Shown here: positions 48,546-60,220 of the stretch, one piece after another
How positions within the stretch are numbered: the first letter of the stretch is position 1
Layout: every line of letters starts with the position of its first letter
Made by a program: the position numbers and the translations under genes
Assembly (NCBI GenBank): GCA_032209605.1
Contig: JASFXZ010000003.1
Span: forward strand, 34,870,762 to 34,934,761
Origin: Mactromeris polynyma
Lineage: Eukaryota; Mollusca; Bivalvia; Venerida; Mactridae
DNA: 64,000 nt
Direction of reading: 5' to 3'
Notes under the pieces: model-generated
Told to the model about the DNA's origin: nothing
The model's input: the letters and a program-made list of their open reading frames with translations, nothing else
The model's database searches: none

Positions 48546-50589
48546 ATTTGTACAATTGCCGAGTTGTTTGTCATTATCATCTATAATGGGGCAATCACAA
48601 TGAAACCCGACACAATCCACCTAATGCACGGTAAATTATCAGGAGTATGACAAATCTCTGATACACCTTACATATCTTGGTGATCTAATCCTACATCAAC
48701 TTTTGTTTTAACATTTATACTCCTGAAAACATTCCTCTCATTTACAAGATTTTAACTATTTATGCAACAACAAGACAACCAAGAATCACCCTTAAACAAT
48801 CCAAAACCAGCTGACATATTAACACCAGAATGCCTTAAAATCACTTTTTATTAATAAGGTACTTTAAAGTCTGATAGTACCATATGTATTACTTTTCTTT
48901 GTAAAAGATGAGATCTCAAATCAACGTTACCAATCTTTACAAAGCATTGTGTATATATAATTAATTACTAATTTTCTAGAAGTCATATACTTCATGACAA
49001 TTTATCCAATAATAAAATATGAGGAAAATTACAGGATCTTAAAATGCACTGGTATTTAAAGAAATAAAGTAAAATTAGCCATTAACATTTCCCAGACTAT
49101 TGCAATACATCAAATAATTTTATCTTCAACAAGTGTTATAACTGAGAATGTCAAGTATTAAAAAACCTATCAAATATCTTTGTAAAAAGATCTCAAAGAA
49201 AAAATGTTTCATAAATTATATAAGCAATTATATATTTTTAATCATTGTACATGTAATGTCAATGAATAACACTGTGCATTTTTACCAAGATGTAACTATG
49301 TACTGCTTTAGACATTAGAGATGTATTCAACAACCAGTGGTTTATGTAAGAATTGAGTTGTTCATCTAAGTATACCCTTATGTTCTTGTATTGATAAGTG
49401 ACAAATGGCTCATAAGCCACTGATCTATGAAAATATATATCAGAAATATGTTGACAACCTGCTCATAAATGTATTAAACCTGAGATTGTGTTCAGTATGC
49501 CAGTATTCCATTTTCTCAGAATTGTATCATGATTGTATGAATGGATTTTGCCATGTGATAACCAATGTCTGATTTTGCATTAATTAGTTCTGTTCTGGTC
49601 TGTTAAAGCTTAATATTACTTTTTCTCACAAATGGACAAGTGCTTGCTCTATTAGAACAATTAGTATGTAAAAGAATTATACTTTGTGATTTACCCTGTT
49701 GACTATCTAACCATCCCAAGAAAGATTCATTATTCATTTGTAACATTTTTATAATGGATTGAATTCCTTCACTTAAATGGAGTGCTAATTAATATTTACA
49801 TTTTCTAAATGTATTCTTAAACAATAATGCCAAGCAAGAAAAGTAACCCTATGCCTTACAATGTTTTAAAAATGTTGTTTGAACTTTGGACACTCAATAA
49901 TATAAATAACATATTGTGTAATCATCAATATTTAAGCATATTGTAACATAATTATTGTCTATGCAATACTATTAATTTTCATCATTTTTTTAATTTCTCT
50001 TAAGCATTTAGTGAATTGTACATTATATTCCAAAATGGTTTCAATTTGTAACACATATAGGTTTAAGTAAGAAAATTATGGCTGTCATCTCAATAGAATC
50101 TGTCTAAAATCAAGAAATTATACTTTTTTGTGGCATGAACCAACAACAACTTTCAGTACACATGTACTTAAATAATACAATACATTTGAATGATTGAAGT
50201 GATAGGTGCTTTAGTGAAATTATAATTATGCTGTATATTGTATTTAGAAACAATTGTCTAAATTTAGCATAACAGGGACATAAGTAGTAATCAGTGGTCA
50301 TAATGTTTTTTCTCCAGTTCAAACACAGTAACATACTTTCCATATGGACTTTTATTATAGTTATTACAGTAAGAGATTGATTTTTTCCATCAGTATAATA
50401 CAGTCAAACATGGCTCTACAACAACCTCTTTTCAGGGACCACTCATCAACAAAGCCTCTTTAATTATAGCACCAAGGAAATCTGAACACTGAAACAAATT
50501 ATTGCACATAAAAAATACAAGCAACTTGGTGGCAGGAAAATGTCCATTATCGTGCAATAGGTCAAAATTTGATATGTACTGTTTGGTGT
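48546..50589. other. AT-rich DNA, nothing recognised
   Basis: Single-copy within this window. No splice-bounded frame, RNA gene, TIR or tandem repeat stood out. Confidence 0.5.
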
Positions 50590-51235
50590 AGGGGTTCCAG
50601 ACCGAAGCGCAGTACTAGACAATGCTTCACACTAAGCTCTAGACCTTGTGGTTTGGGACAAGAAGATTTTCAAAGTTAACACTTTTAAAATGTATTTTTA
50701 GCTCCTGTGACCTACTTATGCAACAGACCGGAACTATTCATATAACTTTGAATGACCACCACCTAAGGATCATTCCTGTGAAGTTTGGTCAAAAAGAGTG
50801 ATTTAGGAGGAGATGTTGTTTATAGTTTCCACTATATACATATAGGGAACAAGTCCCGCCCCCTGGCAGCGATGTTTTTTTATGGAACTTAGTAATTGAT
50901 GCAATCTTGTAAGAGGGCCACTAGACAATGCTACACACCAAATATCAAAGATCTAGACCTTAGGGTTTTGGACAAGAACAATTTCAAATTTTACACTTTT
51001 AAAATCTATTTATGCTCCTGTGACCTGATTATGTAGCGGACCGGAATGACTTATGCAACTTTGAAAGAAGCCCACCCAAGGATCATTCCTGTGAAATTTG
51101 GACAAAATCCATTTTGTGGTACATGTATGGGTAGAGATGTTGTTTCAAGAAAATGTTGATGCACGACGCACGATTCAAGATGCACGACAACGGACATTCA
51201 AGGATCCAAAAGGCTCACCATGAATGGTACAATTT
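50590..51235. repeat. Dispersed mollusc-type repeat, second copy
   Basis: It shares CCTAAGGATCATTCCTGTGA, GTTTATAGTTTCCACTATAT and GACAAGAAGATTTTCAAAGT with 30655-31105 and is more complete at the right, ending ACGACAACGGACATTCAAGG then AAAAGGCTCACCATGAA. Non-coding. Confidence 0.7.
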
Positions 51236-53790
51236 GATAAGTGCGTACAACAAGCAATTATAACATAGACTAATTAGACACAAAAAATCCGATAAACACA
51301 AAATGTTAAGCAAATTGTCATACAATTTTGAATATAAGATGATATTCATTTGTCCCAGTGTCCCGAAATAATACATTATGTGATAATTTGTGTGCAAACA
51401 AATCACTACATCAATAACAAGCAAGCAAACCCACAATCCAACTTTCAGCAGCCCCAGGCCTACAGTCATCACAGCACTTTGATTATATATCAGCATTTCA
51501 GGACCACTGCTCTTATCTTTAAAATGAGTTCATACACAGATATCATAATACCTGTAGTAATGAACCATGCATGAATAAAAAAAGAAGATCTCTGTTACAA
51601 TGACCCAAAACAAGTTTTAATATCAAACTTCAATACATTTGCTAATCATGTGCATACAACATACATCAACCAAGCTCCCCACAGTGGTTATCTCCCTTAT
51701 CAGTTAGATAACAACCACTGTCATGACCAGAACATTCTTCCTGATAGGAAAGACTCTTCTATTTATGGACTCATATCAAACGACACACTGAAGGACCATT
51801 CCCTGCTTTCCAATTAATCTGTGTTAAGAGACCACTTTGTTGTACAAAGATTAATGTTATCATAATCCAAAATGGATCTTTCTTATCAAATAAAATTCAT
51901 TCATAATTTGTGCATGCAACATATAGACAGATCTGTAGTAAGACAAGATATTTAACTGTACCGAATATACTTGCTGTCACACAGTTATGTATGTCATTAC
52001 GATCATCACAATCTCATTTAGGTAACATTTTTCTCAATACTTTATACATCCACACCAGCTAGACAACAAAAGACAAGCAATACCCCCAGGGCCTTCAGAG
52101 AGGGATTAATGGCCCAACAGGATGGATAATAGGACTACGAACCAGAATGTTTACGGACAACGAGTAAGACAACTACTGCATCATGGTCACTTGTCGGTGG
52201 GAAGACATGTAAGAATATTAAGTATTGTGAGTATATTATACATAATAATCTGTAACTAAACTGTACCAGGTATAAATGAACTTGCAATATAACAGCATTA
52301 TCTTCGGTTTACACATTATTTCAAATTATTAATCACCTATCAGGGGTGTAGCTGGGCCATTTTTCAGACTTTCTATGGAGGGGTCACTTTTGGTCATAAT
52401 TGTTTTTTCAATTTTTTACTTATCGCTGCCAATGCCCGTGCTTATCACAACTAATATTCTTGTGTAGCTAATATTACCATGTAGAGCACAGGACAGTATT
52501 TCAAACAAGCCATAAAAACTAGCTCAGGTGAGTCAAAATAATTTAAGTATCTAACTCTGCTAACTGAAAAATATGGAAAATTCTAACCATATTCACACAA
52601 TTGAAATAATCTGAATGACATGCTGACTTGTAACCTTTACTGTAACAGACTTTGGTCAATGCACTCAGTCAGATGTCTATTACCTAAACCACTTTCAAAT
52701 GCATTGGTATATATACACAAAATTTGAAATGAATTACAGCACCTTGATTTTGCTTTCTGTAAGTCACACTGTCTTCCATGCATTACCTACCACAGAAACC
52801 AGTCAATGCAACAACAAAACCACATCTATAAACTGACCAATTAATGGGACTAAATCACCTTCCCCGGACCATTCAACATGTTACTCAACCAACATCTCTC
52901 TTACACCACAAACACCAACCAAGGATACTAAAACTATCACTGGAAGTGAGTAATACCCCAGCAGTACCACTTTGTCAGAAAAAAAGAGCTGTATATCAAG
53001 CTTATATACAGTCCATGATGATTATGTCACACACTACAACTTATCATGGAGAATGTCCATGTCAATTCATGAAAATTCTCCAAAAGCTGTAGATGTAGTT
53101 CGCTCCAAAAGTTTTTGTTAACAGACCAACCGACCAACCGACAGAGTGAGTCCTGTATACCCCCAAACTTTTGTTTACCAAGGGGGTATAATGAATGAGA
53201 TGATGATAAATGAAAACTTCAAATGATGATAAAATAAATAAATGAATAAACAAAATTGTAGTAGAGAATACAACTTACATATTTTTATTGCTGTTACTAC
53301 TCCAGTCAATCACTCTTTCTACTTCTAGATGATGATGATGATTTTGATGTTTTTTTTGTTAACTAATGCTATTAACAGGTACAAACAATTATGCTTAAAA
53401 TGACTATTGTAACAACATGGAAGAAATAGGCAATGATTTGTACCGCATACATAATGACTTCTCCCAACTAATTTCCCTGGACAGACATAACATAATAGGC
53501 AAATGACAAATTTTAGAAAGAGGAAGTGAATAGAGTCACTTATCTTTGTGATTCTGTTCTATTCTGTAATGTCTATTCCATGTTCTGATGACTTCTACCA
53601 TGATTACTGCTCCAATGGTGCAAGGTTACTTCCATGATACTGGATTTCAATCACTGTCATCTATAAGGCAAGAAATTAACATCAATTTAACATATTCTAG
53701 AATAAAACTGTGCACATCATTCAAACAAACATATAAGTAGATGATATAAAACAGTCAACTGCAGTTCAATCCCACTGAGGGGCATGCTAG
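51236..53790. other. AT-rich DNA with one hairpin-ended repeat fragment
   Basis: At about 53098-53190 CCTGTATACCCCCAAACTTT faces, inverted, TTTACCAAGGGGGTATAATG, preceded by ACCAACCGACCAACCGACAG. This is the same kind of terminal hairpin as at 34.6 kb. Nothing else is recognised. Confidence 0.45.
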
Positions 53791-53799
53791 TTTTTCCTG

Positions 53800-54185
53800 A
53801 GTTTTACCATAACACTACACTCGACCTCCCCCGTCCAGCATTTCACGCTCAACCACCGTGGGCCGTCAAACACCACTGTCACCATTGAAGTCAAGCAAGG
53901 GGAAAAAGTGCGCCCAATGTGGGGCTCGAACCCATGACCCCCTAACACTAGTAAGGCGCTCTACCGACTGAGCTAACTGGGCGGCCGTCTAAGCCCACAC
54001 CACTACACTCCTCCACCTTCCGGCAGTTGAGGCTCAACCACCGTGGGCTGTCAAATACCACTGCCACCATAGAAGTAAATCAAGGGGGAAAAGTGCGCCC
54101 AATGTGGGGCTCGAACCCACAACACCGTAACACTAGTACGGCACTCTACCGACTGAGCTAACTGGGCAGCCGTCTCACCCCACAC
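53800..54185 (-). mobile_element. Tandem pair of tRNA-Thr-like SINE units (minus strand)
   Basis: Two ~185-bp units each contain a 71-nt tRNA-like head on the minus strand (53912-53982 and 54097-54167). The first head pairs well: acceptor GCCCAGT with ATTGGGC, D arm AGCTCAGTCGGTAGAGC, anticodon arm CCTTA-CTAGTGT-TAGGG with anticodon AGT (threonine), and TGGGTTCGAGCCCCA. Base 37 is G rather than the usual A. Each head is followed by the same body (TTGACTTCAATGGTGACAGT, CCACGGTGGTTGAGC), which a tRNA gene would not have. I therefore read a dimeric SINE, though a working tRNA in the first head is possible. Confidence 0.7.
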
Positions 54186-55935
54186 CACTACAACAGCACC
54201 AAATACAAATAAAATGATATTCATATTCTATGTCTAAAGTGTTACAATATAAGGCAATATCTTTCCTGACGAATTTGCACAAGAACATAATTATACCTAA
54301 TCAGCATATGCAGACCAAATGTCTTGACTCGGTCACAGAAAATAGACACTATCCTGTCTGGGACCATAAACGTCCAGAATATAACACAGCGAATGAGCAC
54401 ATAAAACACATATATCCTAAATAAAACTTGGTATGTCCAATTTCGTCCATTTAATCCAGTCGTAAACATCGTAAAACACATGCAAAATTTCCATCCGCCA
54501 TGCAATAGTGCACATGTTTTCACAACACATAACATTCAGCTACAAAAATCCGTGATTTTAAGGTCACTTATTATGATGACCCTAGAATCTAAAGTTACGA
54601 AAAGTGTTCGGGTATTTTCGCCAGTATTCGACAAAGATAATTATTACACATACTGTCTACACACCGAGCTTCTCGTGCATTTCCGTTTGTAAACACGCCC
54701 GAGGGATTAATTCTTTAAACTGAAAGGATGAAAAGGTCTCCGTTATACTGTGTGTACAATAACGCCAGACATATAATATTTGGCACGTTGTTCATCTTTA
54801 AATATTTCACCCTTGATGTTTACGAGAATATTAGGGGTGGTTTCAGCCGTGTACTACGCGGTTTCTACACATACTACGCCCATATTTTAAAATATCCAAC
54901 ACCCATCACGGTTATCTTTTTGTTATATATAGTTTCCCTTTCAACTCGACCACCTCCGATAAGCAAGACATAAAACAAAATACATTTCAAATTACTGTTT
55001 AATTTGTGATTTATGGGTAGCATTTGAGCAACCGACTACATTGTGAGTGACCGAGTAACGTTGTCAAAATTTCATAATTAACGTTAAAGAAAAAACTGGT
55101 ATTAATATGTCGGCTGCCCAAAGCTGAATGACTTTCAAACCTAAACGCTTACATGAAAATCTCGTGCCACAAGCACCTGCTTGCGACACCTATCGGAGAT
55201 ATTCTAAGAGAAATCAATTATCTCCTAATTCATTATATTAAAACGGAGAAAAATACCTGAAACATAGGACTTTGCATCTGCATCATTTATACATTTATAA
55301 AGGCAATAAATTATGTAAATGCAGAGCGATAGACTTAGTACAAAATACACCAATTACCAATTCAGATTAACAAAGAGCTACTTATCGAGGTCCCTTTAAA
55401 TGCATGCTACTCAACGGATACTAATGATATGAAACTAAGTACTTAAGGTATTGATTATATATATATTACTTCATACTAAGAAATGCCGAAACCTTTAACC
55501 GTCCGTCTGTCCATACGGCGTGAGAAATATGTTATACACGGCTTATTATGCGGTAAAAAACGATACATATGCCACTTTCAATGTACATTTCTCGCCTGCT
55601 TTTTAAAATGTAGAATTGCAATATCGTCACACTGGAGCCAAGTTATGAACTGTGTGTCCGTCTGTCTGCCCGTGTCACACGAAAACTCCGTCTGGATCAG
55701 TTAAATTTCACTTGCTATATATACATGTTTTGGTCAGAAAAATGTCGGAAATTGCATCTAGTTCAATTAACTATTACGAAGCTATTGCTGTCATTTAATC
55801 AGGCTGATAACGTGGTCCAAGTTAAGTCGAACAACGCTACTGCTAATCAAACTGAAGATATTACAATCGGATCATTTCGGCTATTATTAATATACATATA
55901 CTTCGGAAGAAACGTGGCGGGAAAGCAGTTCCGAT
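54186..55935. other. Spacer, no firm gene
   Basis: GC content rises slightly and several 60-97-codon frames occur on both strands (for example minus 54242-54535 and plus 54728-54973), but none has splice, start or family support. A promoter region is possible but not shown. Confidence 0.35.
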
Positions 55936-56037
55936 ATGGCTGCCAAAATGAATGTATGTAGTCTCTGTGGAAAGTATGGCAGAGATAATTTAAATATTAT
56001 AGTACAAGGCACACGCAACATCAAAGATAATGCATAA
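55936..56037 (+). CDS. Short CxxC-containing open frame (tentative)
   Basis: ATG at 55936 gives MAAKMNVCSLCGKYGRDN and continues to a stop at 56035, 33 residues in all. VCSLCGKYG looks like half of a zinc-binding finger (CxxC), as in the first coding exon of a zinc-finger protein, and the preceding bases (GAAACGTGGCGGGAAAGC) are GC-richer than the flanks. No second Cys/His pair is present. It could be a real small first exon read too far, a pseudogene, or chance. Confidence 0.25.
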   Translation: MAAKMNVCSLCGKYGRDNLNIIVQGTRNIKDNA

Positions 56038-56067
56038 ACCTACTACGAGGATCTTTAATAGTAAACT

Positions 56068-56790
56068 CTCTGTGGTACAGTTTGTCATGTTGGTACAACT
56101 TACCTGACGGTGGTACAGTTTGTCATGTTGGTACAGCTTACCTGACGGTGGTACAGTTTGTCATGTTGGTACAGCTTACCTGACGGTGGTACAGTTTGTC
56201 ATGTTGGTACAGCTTACCTGACGGTGGTACAGTTTGTCATGTTGGTACAACTTACCTGACGGTGGTACAGTTTGTCATGTTGGTACAATAACCTGCTGTT
56301 GGTACAGCTTACGTGTTGTTAGTACTACTTACCTGATGTTGATACAGGTTATGTCATGTTGGTACAGTTAACCTGACGGTGGTACAGTTTGTCATGTTGG
56401 TACAGCTAACCTGCTATTGGTACAGCTTACGTGATGTTGGTACAGTTTACATGCTGTTGGTACACCTTACCTGATGTTGGTACACCTTACATGACCTTAC
56501 CTGGTGTTGGTACAGCTTGCCTGATGTTGGTACAGCTTATCTGATGTTGGTACAACTTACGTGCTGTTGGTACAGCTTGAATGATGTTGGTACAACTTTC
56601 CTGCTGTTGGTACATTAAATGTCATGTTGTTACAGTGTACCTGATGTTGGTACAACTTACGTGCTGTTGGTACAGTTTACCTGATGTTGGTACATCTTAC
56701 ATTATGTTGATACAGTTTATCTCTTGTTGGTACAGCTAACCTGATGTTGATACAGTTCATGTCACATAAGTTCAACTAACGTGATGTTGG
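56068..56790. repeat. 38-bp minisatellite built of two 19-bp halves
   Basis: CCTGACGGTGGTACAGTTTG recurs at 38-bp spacing (56103, 56141, 56179). Each unit is two related 19-bp halves of the form TTGGTACAGNTTACCTGAN. The left 240 bp is uniform and the remainder degenerates to the 19-bp level, so a 19-mer array appears to have gained a dimer period. Confidence 0.92.
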
Positions 56791-56901
56791 AACAGCTTAG
56801 GCGATGTTTTTGTTTTTTGAGACATTGAACTCTACAATTATATGCACTCCGTTTCATTTATTGTCAGCAGTTACGGTAGTTTTAGTTGAAAATTTAATAT
56901 A

Positions 56902-58414
56902 TACTGAGCCAAACAAGTAACGATACATACTTAGATCATTCGTAAAATCTTAAAGCTTAAACTTTTGTTATATGTACTGTGATTACATGATTGCTTAAAC
57001 GTATGACTGTTTTCACAGATCATTATCGATTATTGTAGAATATCGTGTTACTGGCAATAGGGATTTTTATTTTTGCACGCACTGCACGGGAAACCCATGA
57101 TGATGAACATGTATCGACATAAAAATATACGCATTGCACAGATATTGTACCTGTATTGTGAAAACATAGGCAAAATTCAATATTTCTCTGCTGTAATTAT
57201 GCCGAGCCTGAATGCAAATCAACGCCTTATAGCCATTGGTATGCTACAAGCAAACTTACGTCACGCTGACGTCGCTGCTCACTTTGGAGTGTCTAGGTTG
57301 ACTATAACCCGACTTTTAGGCCGTTATCGTGCCCTTGGTTCTGTTAATGACCGTCCCCGTTCTGGTAGGCCCCGTGAAACGACTCCTGCACAGGACCGTC
57401 ACATAAGGACGTCACACTTACGTGACCGGTTTCTTACATCTACTGTTACTGCTGCTGTAACACATGGTCGTACAAACAACAGAATCAGTGCTCAAACAGT
57501 CCGAAACAGACTCTTCGAGCGTGGTATAAGAGCCAGACGTCCGTATCATGGGCCTATATTTACCCAACGTCATCGCGTCTTGAGACGTCAGTGGGCCACT
57601 GGACATTTGAATTGGACAAGAAATCAATGGAATACGGTAATGTTCACTGATGAGTCGCGTTTTTGTTTGAGGCGAGGAGATGGACGTGCTAGAGTATACC
57701 GTAGGGTCGGTGAACGTTATGCTGACGTCTGTGTGCACGAGGTGGACCGTTACGGTGGTGAAAGAATCATGGTTTGGGGCGGAATATCCTACCAGAATCG
57801 CACTCCATTGGTTATTGTGCGTGGGAATCTAACGGGACAACGTTATCGGGACGAAATTTTAACACCAGTTGTCGTACCATTTCTTAACGCTAACGTGAAC
57901 GTCACATTGTTCCAGCAAGACAATGCTAGGTGCCATACAGCACATGTATGCCGCAATTTTCTTACCCAACAAAACATTAATGTTCTAGATTGGCCTGCTT
58001 GTTTTCCAGATTTGTCCCCAATAGAACATCTTTGGGATGCCCTGGACCGTCGGATTAGACGTCGCAATCCCAAAACATTAGCGCAGCCAGTTGGAGTTCT
58101 TTTTTATTCAAGAATGGAATGCCATTCCACAGCGAGATATTCAACACTTTTCAATTCTATGCGTAGACGATGCACTGCTGTAATGAATGCACAGGGACGT
58201 CACACCCGGTATTAACAAATTCCAGAACTTTTTCATCAGTCCATTTTCTTATTGATTTTCAAAAAGTTTAAATGAAATTGAAGCATAATATTCAATTTAA
58301 ATTATGTATCAAAGACCATATTTTCAAAATGCTTAAAAACATATTTATATCACTGACCCACGATAAAATTGTATCCAATTGATTTCATGTATCGTAACTA
58401 GTTTGGCTCAGTAT
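56902..58414 (+). mobile_element. Tc1/mariner-superfamily transposon, nearly intact
   Basis: The terminal inverted repeats are CTGAGCCAAACAAGTAACGA at the left and its near-complement (ATCGTAACTAGTTTGGCTCAG) at the right, differing at two positions over about 27 bp, with TATA at both outer edges as expected for TA targeting. The 1.5 kb unit encodes one transposase. Its right end abuts the end of a pogo-like element. Confidence 0.88.
57199..58215 (+). CDS. Tc1-like transposase (DD34E), compensated frameshift near the C-terminus
   Basis: Cut-and-paste transposase of 338 residues if started at the Met at 57199 (MPSLNANQRL), a normal Tc1 length; an in-frame Met at 57073 would add 42 residues outside the family pattern. 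Residues 1-110 form the paired-like helix-turn-helix DNA-binding region (HADVAAHFGVSRLTITRLLG) with the linker SGRPRETT at 55-62. The catalytic triad is complete: D151 (FTDESRF), D241 (QQDNARCH) and E276 (PDLSPIEHLWD), with 34 residues between the last two. Residues about 297-318 do not match the family, but the neighbouring frame does over that stretch (EWNAIPQRDIQH), and the original frame returns at NSMRRRC. Two opposite small indels near 58088 and 58150 explain this. Activity is doubtful. Confidence 0.92.
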   Translation: MPSLNANQRLIAIGMLQANLRHADVAAHFGVSRLTITRLLGRYRALGSVNDRPRSGRPRETTPAQDRHIRTSHLRDRFLTSTVTAAVTHGRTNNRISAQTVRNRLFERGIRARRPYHGPIFTQRHRVLRRQWATGHLNWTRNQWNTVMFTDESRFCLRRGDGRARVYRRVGERYADVCVHEVDRYGGERIMVWGGISYQNRTPLVIVRGNLTGQRYRDEILTPVVVPFLNANVNVTLFQQDNARCHTAHVCRNFLTQQNINVLDWPACFPDLSPIEHLWDALDRRIRRRNPKTLAQPVGVLFYSRMECHSTARYSTLFNSMRRRCTAVMNAQGRHTRY

Positions 58415-58667
58415 ATTTATAGTGTAACATTTTACCCCGAGGACTGTATCACTTTGCCCCAAAACTAGGGGCAAAGTGTTACATTTAATCGACATTTTTA
58501 ATGTATTCTAAATTGTGAATAAATAGTTTATTTGTTTTATTAAATACATTTTAAGATTAAAATTTCGTTGTTTTTTATAGAAACCTTAGTTACATTGTTG
58601 TAAACGATTTTATGTTATCTATAATTCAAAAACTTTGAAAAATGTAACGCTTCGCCCCGGTCTCCCC
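58415..58667 (-). mobile_element. End of a pogo-like element (second copy of the 16.7 kb family)
   Basis: The outer end, read inward on the minus strand, is GGGGAGACCGGGGCGAAGCG, matching the terminus at 16709, and is followed by TA at 58668. Subterminal motifs of the GGGGCAAAGTGTTACA type occur in both orientations (CACTTTGCCCC, AGGGGCAAAGTGTTACA). No coding part and no partner end is visible before the Tc1-like element, so the copy is truncated. Confidence 0.75.
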
Positions 58668-59113
58668 TACAGCTAGGTCTCCGGTTGAAAATCATGCAAC
58701 ATATACTTGCACATTTAACAAACTATGAGTAATCAGCTGCTTGTTCATATATCGGTGCCAACCATATCCGACCACCGTAACCATACAAACATGTGTTCCC
58801 AGCCGGCATAATAATGACACACATGCATCATATAGGGATCATTTACAGCTGGAGGAGAGCCGTGTACGTAGTGCCACATATATGCCATTTTTCTACATTA
58901 CGCATTTTAGGCACTTGCTAAAATTCACTCGATTTACATTTTCCTCTTTATTATGCGAACTTTGCTGAATTTAGCCCCATTTCGCCCGCAAAATGAAATA
59001 TTCTAACATATATGATATTCAATTGCATAATAATAGACAAAAGTCACTGCATTTTGCCCTTTTACAACATTTTGCCACATTTTGCTACATTACGCGTTTT
59101 ACGTGCTGCAGAA
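58668..59113 (+). promoter_or_regulatory. Upstream region of the ankyrin gene with a diverged direct repeat
   Basis: CTACATTACGCATTTTAGGC near 58894 and CTACATTACGCGTTTTACGT near 59087 are similar stretches about 190 bp apart, the second ending just before the start codon. They could be duplicated promoter-proximal sequence. No TATA box in a convincing place was seen. Confidence 0.35.
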
Positions 59114-59144
59114 ATGGCAAGTAGCGAAAGAAGAAACGGCAGAG
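59114..59144 (+). CDS. Ankyrin-repeat protein, exon 1
   Basis: ATG at 59114 opens MASSERRNGR plus one base, followed by a donor (AGAG|GTAATAG). The phase-1 exit fits the two-base entry of exon 2 at 61058, giving an unbroken junction codon (G+AC, Asp). The start is supported by this phase match, by a purine at -3 (GAAATGG) and by the absence of another acceptor-bounded start nearby. It is a short, charged N-terminus without a signal peptide, so the protein is probably intracellular. Intron 1 (59145-61057) carries two transposon remnants. Confidence 0.65.
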
Positions 59145-59501
59145 GTAATAGATTTACTTACTGTTATTTCATGTGACAGTTAAATAATCATTTATTTCTA
59201 TTTTTGCTCATGCTTTAAACAAAGTAATTAAATGCAAATCTGTTTTGGACGATATAATTTTTTATACAAGTGTTGTAGTGTTCGGATAGTGTTGTATTCG
59301 GATAGTATTTTTCTGACTTATGTTGCATTGTGTTTTGCGAATCTTATTACAATAAAAAACTTTAACATACTAAATCTGATGTTAAAGTATTTCTATTCTG
59401 AATAATTAACACTATTGCTCTAAAGTTGTTATTTAATCCCAAGTGCTCAATAATTTAAAGAACGCATTATGAACAGTTTGAGGATTTGACAACGTGAAAA
59501 A

Positions 59502-59886
59502 CAGCCTTGCGTTCAGTTACAGCTAAGGGAAGTCGTTCACAGTTCGCGTCGCTAAAAAGTGTATTGACTGCCACGTTTGTATTCTGGTTCTCTGCCTCAA
59601 AGACATTAAAGACAGGGAACCAGCCCTGCGTTCATTTTGCAATTTGGTTCCCCATGTGCATACAATGAGATATGGTGGGCCAGGGATACAAAACAAAATG
59701 TGAACGACAGTTAGCCGTAACCGAATGCAGTGTTCGGCTCTCAAATTTGCATGCTAGCTCGGAGTTGCTCGAGCGAGTGGGCACACAGTGGGCGCGCACT
59801 TTTTGGCAAACAATGCGTTCATTAGCAAAATGCGTGCACAGTTTCGTAACTCGAGCGAGTGTTAGCCTTAACCGAACGCAAGGCAG
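59502..59886. mobile_element. 385-bp MITE in intron 1
   Basis: The left end CAGCCTTGCGTTCAGTTACA and the inverted right end (TTAACCGAACGCAAGGCAG) match at 21 of 25 terminal positions. An internal TTAGCCGTAACCGAATGCAG repeats the TIR core. GC content is higher than the surroundings. The open frames inside are chance products. Confidence 0.65.
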
Positions 59887-60220
59887 GTATGGGGGAATTA
59901 TAGCAGATTGGTATATCCAATGCAAGTTATGTCTGTTTAAGGTTTTGAACACAAACGGATGACAACTGTACTAGATAAATTGAACTTCAGAATACAAAAT
60001 TAGTCATCCCTGTTTTATAAGCCTAACTAACAACGGTTCATGTAACTTTGAAGAATCTTGATCATGAGGTGTGGCTCTCCTTCAGCTAATGTATGGCTAA
60101 TAACACCTTAAGTGGGTAATGTCAACAACTGTGTTAGTTAAAGATGAAAGACGAGTATGAAAAGCCCTTTTATTTTGTTTTTAAAAACTAAAGATACAAG
60201 ACATAACATTCTTGTTTATA

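Noticed and set aside
51215..51496. 93-codon hydrophobic minus-strand frame
   Set aside because: It overlaps the end of a dispersed repeat, has no family resemblance, and the opposite strand is open too.
54242..54973. Open frames of 97 (minus) and 81 (plus) codons
   Set aside because: They lack splice or start support and their composition looks like chance translation of AT-rich DNA.
57073..57198. Upstream Met as the transposase start
   Set aside because: The added 42 residues (with YLYCENIGKIQYF) do not match Tc1 transposases, whereas the Met at 57199 gives the usual N-terminus and length.
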